Both the position numbers and the translations under genes were made by a program. A stretch of DNA of 20,738 nt, from the NCBI GenBank assembly GCA_964638865.1, contig CAZXBG010000069.1, forward strand, positions 1 to 20,738, read 5' to 3'. The DNA comes from UBA7236 sp964638865. GTDB lineage: Bacteria > Bacteroidota > Bacteroidia > Chitinophagales > BACL12. The notes beneath the pieces were generated by a model. It was not told where the DNA came from. It saw only the letters and a program-made list of their open reading frames with translations, and ran no database searches. Shown in pieces: positions 14,988 to 20,738 of the stretch (position 1 is its first letter; the number at the start of each line of letters is the position of its first letter).

Positions 14988-16271
14988 CTATTTAATTTTA
15001 CCTAGGGTTATCATATAATTGAGTTGTGCAGCTAATAATTGTATCTCGTGCGTTGCCAGATTAATATTTGCTTCGGTTTCCTGATTTAAATAACTCACAT
15101 AATCATTTGCCGAAATAATTCCGTTTTCAAGTTGCACGGATGCGGAATTAGTTATTTTCTTTTTTAATCCTATCAGCTCTGAATCTTTTTCAATAAGTTG
15201 TCCGAGTTTTTTGATCTCACTTGTATACTGACTTGTTTGTATATTGGAATTAAGAATAAAATTATCCCTGTAAATTGTGGTTGTGCCAATATTCTGGTTG
15301 TAAATATTTTTATCGTACTTTTTAGCATTTCCTGTCCACAATGGATAACTGAGTTTAATTCCGCCTATATAGTAAAAGGAAAATGCATCGTCTAAAAAAT
15401 TAAGCCCCGGTTTGCCGTATCCACCTTGTGCAAATAAACTGAGTTTAGGCAGAGTTGGTGCATCTGCAAAAAGCATTTGCAACCCCGCGTGTTCTTCCTG
15501 TAAATTGAACAAGGTTATTTCCGGACGAACATTGATCGTATCATTTAAAATAAAATCCACTGCGGGTGTGGAAAAGGTTGCAGAAGGAGAAACATTTTGT
15601 CCCATTAGCTTTGACAGCATCAATATTGCCGATTCACGTGCTGCTCTTACCTCTATCATTTTCATATCGGCTTTAATTAATTCGGCATCCAATATGTCTG
15701 CAGAATTTTGTGAAGTAGTGCCGAATTGGATTCCCGCCTTGATCTTTTGTTTCTGATTGTTTAATTCTTTTTGAAGATTATTTACCAGCTCAATATTTTT
15801 ATCTGCCTGCAAAATAATAAAATACAATTGATTTATTCTTTCGTGGAGTTTATAAATTTCCACCTCAATTTTCTGTTTTTCAATTTCACTGCCCGAGCGT
15901 TGTAATTCCTTTTGCTGATGCACCAAACCGCCATCATATATCATCTGATTAACATCCAGGGTTGCCTTGTATTGATCTTTGCTCAATAGCGGAATTTCAA
16001 TTCCCGGAAAACTGATAGGCAATTGCGTTACTTCACTCTGGTATGTGGCCTGAGCATTGATGTACACCTGCGGCTGCCAATAACTGCCTATTTTTTTAAC
16101 GGATTCTTCTGTAATAACATCAATGATGTCCTTTTGTTGCAACAAAGGAAAATTAGCCTCAGCAAAACGATAACAATTTTCCAAAGTATAGGTTTCCTGA
16201 TTTTGTGTAAGGGATATTCCTGTTATGGAAACATTAAACAGCAGAAATATATATATCTTTTTCATGCACAT
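14988..16271 (-). CDS. TolC family outer membrane efflux protein
   Basis: A 427-residue outer-membrane channel component with a signal peptide (KKIYIFLLFNVSITGISL-T). The two repeated OEP halves are recognisable: TYTLENCYRFAEANFPLLQQKDI at the start, a long helical stretch (about 125-205, with LHERINQLYFIILQADKNIELV), and the beta hairpin LFAQGGYGKPGLNF with the second half from about 285. Near the end, QLENGIISANDYVSYLNQETEANINLATHEIQLLAAQLNYMITLG is the family's conserved C-terminal helix. Its ATG overlaps the tetR stop (TAATG); a second ATG two codons in (16265) is equally possible. Having the channel inside the operon means the exporter does not rely on a shared TolC. Confidence 0.9.
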   Translation of the reverse strand: MCMKKIYIFLLFNVSITGISLTQNQETYTLENCYRFAEANFPLLQQKDIIDVITEESVKKIGSYWQPQVYINAQATYQSEVTQLPISFPGIEIPLLSKDQYKATLDVNQMIYDGGLVHQQKELQRSGSEIEKQKIEVEIYKLHERINQLYFIILQADKNIELVNNLQKELNNQKQKIKAGIQFGTTSQNSADILDAELIKADMKMIEVRAARESAILMLSKLMGQNVSPSATFSTPAVDFILNDTINVRPEITLFNLQEEHAGLQMLFADAPTLPKLSLFAQGGYGKPGLNFLDDAFSFYYIGGIKLSYPLWTGNAKKYDKNIYNQNIGTTTIYRDNFILNSNIQTSQYTSEIKKLGQLIEKDSELIGLKKKITNSASVQLENGIISANDYVSYLNQETEANINLATHEIQLLAAQLNYMITLGKIK

Positions 16272-16897
16272 TATTTTTTTATAGAAGAAATGATTAAATC
16301 TGCAATTATTTTTTTGCGATCCTCCATCATGAGTTCAAATTGTTTTTGGTTTATTCCGCTAATTGTCATCATCATAGGTTTGCCTGCAAATGGAAAAATA
16401 CACAGGGAGATAATATTAATTAACAGATGCATGGGAGCCACTTTTTTTATAGTGCCTTTCCGTATCTCTTTTTCTACCTGTACAATAAATTCGGGAATAA
16501 GTTGTTTTTGGGGAATTTGAAATAACCTTTCTTTTATCATTTCGGAATTGCGATTCATTTCATTTAACATAAAGAGTGGGAGGTACTGATTTTTTAATAA
16601 CATGTCAATTTCCGCAGTTACCAATTTTCTGATTTTGATTTCCAATTCCTCTTCTGTGGTCAGTATATTAAGAAAATTTTCAAAAAAGTGTTTCAGGTTT
16701 TCTTCAAAAATTACCTCAAACATTTTTTGTTTGCTCCGGAAATAATAGTGCAAAAGAGCCCTGTTCATGTCTGCTTCCTTTGCAATATCCTCCATTCTTG
16801 CCGCCGCAAACCCATTTCTTGTGAAAACAGTCCTTGCAGCATCCAAAATGCGCTCCTCCGTGGTCTTATCTGGTATGATTACTTGTTTTTTACCCAT
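16271..16897 (-). CDS. TetR family transcriptional regulator
   Basis: A 208-residue repressor of the TetR type. The N-terminal helix-turn-helix domain is clear at about residues 10-58: TEERILDAARTVFTRNGFAAARMEDIAKEADMNRALLHYYFRSKQKMFEVIFEE. The C-terminal ~145 residues form the helical ligand-binding and dimer domain, with no ligand deducible. I place the start at the ATG at 16897 (MGKKQV). The longer frame from 16939 would begin upstream of the predicted transcription start and would be translated through the operator palindrome. It heads the export operon and probably represses it together with itself. This matches CecR (YbiH), which controls ybhGFSR in E. coli, by position more than by proven orthology. 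Confidence 0.9.
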   Translation of the reverse strand: MGKKQVIIPDKTTEERILDAARTVFTRNGFAAARMEDIAKEADMNRALLHYYFRSKQKMFEVIFEENLKHFFENFLNILTTEEELEIKIRKLVTAEIDMLLKNQYLPLFMLNEMNRNSEMIKERLFQIPQKQLIPEFIVQVEKEIRKGTIKKVAPMHLLINIISLCIFPFAGKPMMMTISGINQKQFELMMEDRKKIIADLIISSIKK

Positions 16898-16899
16898 AA

Positions 16900-16919
16900 G
16901 TTTAACAATATTGTTAAAC
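16900..16919. promoter_or_regulatory. Perfect 20-bp palindromic operator for the TetR regulator
   Basis: GTTTAACAAT/ATTGTTAAAC is a perfect inverted repeat with no spacer, 2 nt upstream of the TetR start codon. It lies between that codon and the -7 box (complement 16927-16934), covering the region just after transcription start. Size, symmetry and place are those of an autoregulatory TetR operator. The match to the regulator is inference. Confidence 0.8.
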
Positions 16920-16926
16920 AATTGTG

Positions 16927-16959
16927 CAAAGATATACATTGAAATTTTACATTTCCAAA
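16927..16959 (-). promoter_or_regulatory. Promoter of the tetR-tolC-hlyD-ABC operon
   Basis: Reading the minus strand, TTTG (complement 16956-16959), a 21-nt spacer and an exact TATCTTTG (complement 16927-16934) form a complete -33/-7 pair. The expected start at about 16922 lies next to the palindrome and downstream of the alternative ATG at 16939. Confidence 0.75.
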
Positions 16960-17013
16960 TTTTTGGGGTTAAAATCCTTTCTGTTTCAATATTTTTACGA
17001 CATAATAGAACTT

Positions 17014-18684
17014 ATGCTTTCAAATAAAGAGGTTTCCGGTTTATTTAAAACACTTGGATCGCTGATGGAACTCCACGGCGAGAACGATTTTAAAACTAAA
17101 AGTTATACAAACGCTGCTTTTCAGCTCGGCAGAGTTACCGGAAGTGTAATGGAAATGTCCGAAGCGGATCTGGATAGCGTTCAAGGAGTAGGTAAATCTA
17201 TTATCGGAAAAATTAAGGAATTGCGAACTAGTGGCACAATTGCAACGCTTCAGGAATATTTGCAAAAAACTCCACTCGGAGTAGTGGAAATTTTAAAAAT
17301 AAAGGGTTTAGGAGGAAAAAAGGTTGGGATGATTTGGCGCGACCTGGAAATAGAATCGGTTGGCGAATTATTATATGCCTGTAATGAAAATCGCCTCGCT
17401 AAATTAAAAGGTTTTGGTGAAAAAACGCAGGAGAGTGTAATTAAATCCATCGAATATTACCAAAGTAATATTGGTAAATTTCATTATGCAAGAATTGCTC
17501 CGGCTGCGGAAGAGATAATGAGTTTATTAAAGGAAAAAATAGTATCTGAAAAAATTTCCTTTTGCGGAGAAATCCGGAGACAATGTAATGTGATTGAAAA
17601 ACTGGAAATCATTTGCGCCGAATCTTGTAATTTCCTAAATAATTTAGATGCATTTCCTTTTTTATTACGTGATAATAAAACTGAAAATTTAATAACTGGT
17701 AAAACCACAAATGATATACAATTTGAAATTACCATAGTGCCCGATCAAAATTATTATTTCGAATTATTTACAAAAACAGGATCGGTTTTGCATGTGGAAA
17801 ATATTATTTCAAAACTCAATAATAAAATAGAATTTGATTCTGAGGAAGCGATTTATAGGGAAGCGGGATATGAATATATTTCTGCTGAGTTTCGGGAGGA
17901 TCATATTGATATAGATTCGTTGGAACAATCCGATATTATTAAATTGGAGGATGTAAAAGGTGTTGTTCACAACCACAGCACCTGGAGCGATGGAAAAAAT
18001 TCGATAGAAGAAATGGTGTTGGCAACTAAAAAGGCAGGTTATGATTATTTTGTAATTTCTGACCATTCTAAAACTGCATCTTATGCAGGAGGATTAACGG
18101 AATTGCAAATAACAGAACAACAAAAAGAAATTGATGCACTCAACATTAAATATCCTGATTTTAAAATTTTTAAAAGCATTGAGTGTGATATTTTATTTGA
18201 TGGTAAATTAGACTACGCGAATGAAATATTAAGCTCTTTTGATCTTGTAATAACAAGTATTCATCAAAATTTAAAAATGGATGAACAAAAAGCTACAACA
18301 AGATTATTAGCTGCCATCGAAAATCCATATACTACCATTTTAGGTCACATGACGGGGAGATTATTATTAAGTCGCCCGGGTTATCCTGTAGATCATAAAA
18401 AAATAATTGAAGCATGCGCTGCGAATGATGTTGTTATTGAGATAAATGCAAATCCCTACCGATTGGATATTGATAACAGTTGGATACCATACGCTTTAAA
18501 ACATAAGGTGATGATTTCCATAAATCCTGATGCACATAGTGTGGAAGGAATTAATGACATAAACTGGGGTATTATCTCTGCCAGAAAAGGAGGCCTGACA
18601 AAAAGCATGACCTGGAATGGTATGAACAGGGCAGAAATTGAATCCTGGCTAATCGACAGGAAAAAGAAAAAAGGCATTTTGTAA
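17014..18684 (+). CDS. polX: PolX-like protein with degenerate polymerase site and intact PHP phosphoesterase domain
   Basis: A 556-residue protein with the layout of bacterial PolX: a helix-hairpin-helix region (about 1-150, with VQGVGKSIIGKI, IKGLGGKKVG and LKGFGEKTQ), a family X polymerase core (about 150-290) and a C-terminal PHP domain (about 312-550). In active PolX the polymerase motif is GSxRRG followed by DxD. Here it reads GEIRRQ (185-190) then EKLE (195-198), so the Asp pair is Lys196/Glu198, and the third Asp is Glu238. PHP ligands are all present: HNH (His319, His321), SDH (Asp350, His351), Glu390, SIHQ, GHMTGR and PDAH. It should therefore be a phosphodiesterase/3'-5' exonuclease that binds DNA but hardly polymerises. 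I start at 17014, where the family begins; the frame is open upstream to 16924. Confidence 0.88.
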   Translation: MLSNKEVSGLFKTLGSLMELHGENDFKTKSYTNAAFQLGRVTGSVMEMSEADLDSVQGVGKSIIGKIKELRTSGTIATLQEYLQKTPLGVVEILKIKGLGGKKVGMIWRDLEIESVGELLYACNENRLAKLKGFGEKTQESVIKSIEYYQSNIGKFHYARIAPAAEEIMSLLKEKIVSEKISFCGEIRRQCNVIEKLEIICAESCNFLNNLDAFPFLLRDNKTENLITGKTTNDIQFEITIVPDQNYYFELFTKTGSVLHVENIISKLNNKIEFDSEEAIYREAGYEYISAEFREDHIDIDSLEQSDIIKLEDVKGVVHNHSTWSDGKNSIEEMVLATKKAGYDYFVISDHSKTASYAGGLTELQITEQQKEIDALNIKYPDFKIFKSIECDILFDGKLDYANEILSSFDLVITSIHQNLKMDEQKATTRLLAAIENPYTTILGHMTGRLLLSRPGYPVDHKKIIEACAANDVVIEINANPYRLDIDNSWIPYALKHKVMISINPDAHSVEGINDINWGIISARKGGLTKSMTWNGMNRAEIESWLIDRKKKKGIL

Positions 18685-18689
18685 CTTTG
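18682..18689 (+). promoter_or_regulatory. Possible -7 element for the prenyltransferase-ruvX-def unit
   Basis: TAACTTTG, followed by C, matches TAnnTTTGC exactly and overlaps the polX stop codon. Transcription would start about 18694, only some 4 nt before the ATG at 18698, making the mRNA nearly leaderless. I see no good -33 TTTG at the right distance, so the call is tentative. Confidence 0.45.
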
Positions 18690-18697
18690 CGGCTCTG

Positions 18698-19552
18698 ATG
18701 CGCAAGTATTTTTCACTTATTACCTTTAGTCATACCGTTTTTGCGTTGCCATTTGCAATTATTGGCTTCACCTTGGGAACCCGTCAGCCGGGCGCAGAGC
18801 CTTTCCGTTGGGCCGATCTGTTATTGGTGATCGCTTGTATGGTATTTGCCAGAAGCGCTGCCATGGCCTTTAACAGGTATATTGATAGCGACATTGATAA
18901 ATTAAATAAACGAACGGCACAGAGGGAAATTCCAAGTGGTGTAATCTCCAAAAAAAGAGCCTTATTTTTTGTACTGCTAAATGCTGTCGCCTTTGTTATT
19001 TGTGCAGGATTGCTCAATACACTTTGTTTGTATTTATCGCCTATTGCATTGCTCGTTATTTTAGGATACAGTTACACAAAAAGATTTACCTGGCTTTGTC
19101 ATTTTATTTTAGGGTTGGGATTATCCCTCGCGCCCATTGGAGCATATATTGCTGTAACCGAAACATTTCAGATATTACCCATACTTTTTTCTTTAGCAGT
19201 ATTTACTTGGGTTTCGGGTTTTGATATTATTTATGCATTGCAGGATGAAGATTTTGACGTCGAAAATAATTTGTATTCCATACCCGTAAAAATGGGAAAA
19301 ACAAATGCAATTATTCTTTCCATTTTCCTGCATTTTAATACGATATTATTATTGTGTTATGCCGGTTTATATATTGAATTCGGAACATGGTACTGGGTAG
19401 GTGCAGGATTATTTACCGGATTGCTTATCTATCAGCATTTAATTGTAAAACCGAATGATCTGAGCAGAATAAACCGGGCATTTTTTACTACCAATGGAAT
19501 AGCAAGTGTGATATTCGGAATATTTGTAATTTTTGATCTAATCTATTTCTGA
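18698..19552 (+). CDS. UbiA-like polyprenyltransferase (4-hydroxybenzoate polyprenyltransferase family; possibly MqnP)
   Basis: A 284-residue integral membrane enzyme that joins a polyprenyl chain to an aromatic ring. Both Asp-rich Mg-diphosphate motifs are present: NRYIDSDID at 59-67 and DIIYALQDEDFD at 176-187. Further family marks are HTVFALPFA near the start, KRTAQREIPSG and GYSYTKRFTWLCHFILGLGLSLAPIGAY. About eight to nine membrane helices are visible. In Bacteroidota, which make menaquinone and no ubiquinone, this UbiA-like subgroup is thought to be the prenyltransferase of the futalosine menaquinone route (MqnP); that substrate is inference, and no other mqn gene is in the window. The stop overlaps the ruvX start (TGATG), coupling the two. 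Confidence 0.88.
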   Translation: MRKYFSLITFSHTVFALPFAIIGFTLGTRQPGAEPFRWADLLLVIACMVFARSAAMAFNRYIDSDIDKLNKRTAQREIPSGVISKKRALFFVLLNAVAFVICAGLLNTLCLYLSPIALLVILGYSYTKRFTWLCHFILGLGLSLAPIGAYIAVTETFQILPILFSLAVFTWVSGFDIIYALQDEDFDVENNLYSIPVKMGKTNAIILSIFLHFNTILLLCYAGLYIEFGTWYWVGAGLFTGLLIYQHLIVKPNDLSRINRAFFTTNGIASVIFGIFVIFDLIYF

Positions 19553-19962
19553 TGGCGAGAGTATTAGGCATTGATTACGGCGCAAAACGGGTGGGACTGG
19601 CAGTTACAGACCCCATGCAAATTATTGCCACTGCATTAACAACCGTGGAAAGTAAAATTGCATTGGAATATATTATTAAGTATATTAAAGAAAATGAAGT
19701 TGAAAAAATATTGATTGGTTATCCTTTGGATCTTCGTGGTAATGCCACGCATGCAACGCATATGGTAGACCGATTTATAATTGAACTTTCTAAAAAAACA
19801 AATGGTATTCCAATTGTTAAGTGGGATGAAGCATACACCAGTAAAATGGCAATGAGAACCCTCATTGACAGTGGAGTGAAAAAAAAACAACGTCGCGATA
19901 AAGGTTTATTGGATCAGATAAGCGCGACAATTATTTTGCAGGAATATTTACAAAATTTGTAA
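19552..19962 (+). CDS. ruvX: Putative pre-16S rRNA nuclease / Holliday junction resolvase RuvX (YqgF)
   Basis: An RNase H-fold protein. The family matures the 5' end of 16S rRNA in E. coli and was first proposed as a Holliday junction resolvase. The 136 residues are of normal length. Conserved blocks are GIDYGAKRVGLAVTDP with Asp8, ILIGYPLDLRGN, WDEAYTSKMA with the acidic Asp-Glu pair, and LLDQISATIILQEYL with the last catalytic Asp. It overlaps the prenyltransferase stop by one base and def follows after a single nucleotide, so the three are probably one translational unit. Confidence 0.94.
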   Translation: MARVLGIDYGAKRVGLAVTDPMQIIATALTTVESKIALEYIIKYIKENEVEKILIGYPLDLRGNATHATHMVDRFIIELSKKTNGIPIVKWDEAYTSKMAMRTLIDSGVKKKQRRDKGLLDQISATIILQEYLQNL

Positions 19963-19963
19963 T

Positions 19964-20560
19964 ATGATTTTACCAATCACAGGATATGGAAATCCGGTAT
20001 TAAAAAAAGTAGCAACTGATATTGGTCCCGAATATCCGGGTTTGCAAAAACTCATCGCCGATATGTGGGAAACTATGTACAATGGAAGAGGAGTAGGTTT
20101 GGCAGCACCACAAATTGCTCTTGATATCCGTTTGTTTGTTATGGACAGCGAACAACTGGTTAAAGAAAACGAGGAAGATGAGGAGGAGGAAGACGACGAT
20201 CGTTACCGCATTACTAAAGGCATAAAAAAGGTTTTCATAAACCCTAAGGTCATCAAGGAATTTGGCACACCCTGGGTCTATGAAGAAGGCTGTTTAAGTA
20301 TACCCGACATTCGTGTCAAAATATCGCGTAACGAAACGGTTACGCTTCGGTATTATGACGAAAATTTCGTGGAACACACTGACGATTTCAGCGAAATGAA
20401 CGCCCGCATCATCCAGCACGAATACGACCATTTGGAAGGAATTCTCCTTACCGATCACATGACTCCACTCAAAAGAAGCCTTATAAAAACAAAACTCGAC
20501 AATATCGCGAAAGGTAAAGTTTCGGTGAAATATAAAATGAAATTTGCAATGCCAAAGTGA
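19964..20560 (+). CDS. def: Peptide deformylase
   Basis: A metalloenzyme that removes the formyl group from the N-terminal methionine of new proteins. All three motifs are intact: GVGLAAPQ at 43-50, EEGCLSIP at 107-114 with metal ligand Cys110, and QHEYDHLEG at 151-159 with ligands His152 and His156 and catalytic Glu153. The 198 residues exceed a minimal deformylase because of a very acidic insert at about 67-85 (NEEDEEEEDDDRYR), between the first two strands; I believe such inserts are common in Bacteroidota deformylases. Together with ruvX it is a housekeeping pair. Inverted and tandem repeats follow its stop. Confidence 0.96.
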   Translation: MILPITGYGNPVLKKVATDIGPEYPGLQKLIADMWETMYNGRGVGLAAPQIALDIRLFVMDSEQLVKENEEDEEEEDDDRYRITKGIKKVFINPKVIKEFGTPWVYEEGCLSIPDIRVKISRNETVTLRYYDENFVEHTDDFSEMNARIIQHEYDHLEGILLTDHMTPLKRSLIKTKLDNIAKGKVSVKYKMKFAMPK

Positions 20561-20570
20561 AGCGATGAGC

Positions 20571-20600
20571 AGTTGCAGTTACAGTTGCAGTCACTGTCGC
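20571..20600 (+). repeat. Degenerate 6-bp tandem repeat after def
   Basis: Five hexamers AGTTGC, AGTTAC, AGTTGC, AGTCAC, TGTCGC run head to tail, 11 nt after the def stop, with a sixth partial unit AGTAGT. Non-coding, with no clear function. Confidence 0.7.
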
Positions 20601-20603
20601 AGT

Positions 20604-20672
20604 AGTTGAAAATTGTTTTAAATTGTAGAGACGCAATGCATTGCGGCTCTACAAATCGAAAATTTTTCAACT
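20604..20672. repeat. Nested inverted repeat (REP/MITE-like) after def
   Basis: An outer arm pair AGTTGAAAATT (20604-20614) and AATTTTTCAACT (20661-20672) encloses a tight hairpin at 20623-20654. The hairpin is TTGTAGAG-AC-GCAATG against CATTGC-GG-CTCTACAA, 16 positions with one A-G mismatch. Elements of the GTAGAGACGCNNNGCGTCTCTAC type are scattered in Bacteroidota and cyanobacterial genomes (from memory). It may also serve as the def-side transcription stop, although no U-tract follows. Confidence 0.7.
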
Positions 20673-20738
20673 CATAAAGGTTGGCAGCTAAAAGAAGTTG
20701 GCGATTTTCACCACAAATGTTCATACGAAACACTAATG

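Noticed and set aside
15412..15756. A 114-codon plus-strand frame inside the tolC-like gene
   Set aside because: Antisense shadow of a well-supported gene; no start signal and no family resemblance.
16023..16520. A 165-codon plus-strand frame across the tetR-tolC junction
   Set aside because: Covers parts of two solid minus-strand genes; composition is typical of an antisense shadow.

Overview
The window reads as chromosomal DNA of a member of the Bacteroidota, probably the Chitinophagales/Saprospirales side of the phylum. The DNA is AT-rich. Promoters have the phylum's TAnnTTTG -7 element, Shine-Dalgarno sequences are almost absent, a type A (T9SS-like) sorting domain is present, and several genes (bacterial GH3 protein, DUF6265 protein, UbiA-like prenyltransferase) are familiar from that phylum. 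This placement is inferred from sequence style and was not searched.

Layout. (1) 1-4330, small accessory genes: a GNAT acetyltransferase (+); then on the minus strand an RlpA-like double-psi beta-barrel protein, a very small secreted protein that is little more than a T9SS sorting domain, an Ogt-type DNA methyltransferase and a DUF6265 protein; a DoxX-family membrane protein (+); a repeat-rich gap; and a secreted beta-rich protein (-). (2) 4331-8723, housekeeping (+): GH3-family adenylating enzyme, site-2 protease RseP, an unknown secreted protein and the Fe-S co-chaperone HscB (the last three overlap or abut), then tRNA-Leu(CAA). (3) 8724-9454 has no intact gene. It holds a decayed GIY-YIG endonuclease gene starting 22 bp after the tRNA, which I reconstructed by hand. 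(4) rplU-rpmA (+) with a textbook Bacteroidota promoter and an intrinsic terminator. (5) 10203-16959, a seven-gene minus-strand export operon: TetR regulator, TolC-like outer-membrane protein, HlyD-like lipoprotein adaptor, two ABC ATPases and two ABC-2 permeases. (6) 17014-20560 (+): PolX-like protein, UbiA-like prenyltransferase, RuvX and peptide deformylase, the last three overlapping or abutting. The window ends in short tandem and inverted repeats.

How the genes work together. The export operon is a complete tripartite system of the E. coli YbhFSR/YbhG type. It carries its own TolC, and the fused double ATPase YbhF is split into two proteins. The two ATPases show complementary loss of catalytic motifs, predicting one working and one dead ATP site. 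A perfect 20-bp palindrome lies between the predicted transcription start and the TetR start codon, so the operon probably shuts itself off until an effector releases TetR.

Most notable points: the asymmetric ATPase pair and the TetR operator; a PolX whose polymerase acidic triad is lost while the PHP phosphoesterase site is complete; the near-cargo-less T9SS sorting-domain protein; the GIY-YIG relic; and evidence that GH3 is translated from a leaderless GTG. I did not find an unmistakably new defence or mobile system. The window is mostly core chromosome with several unusual details.
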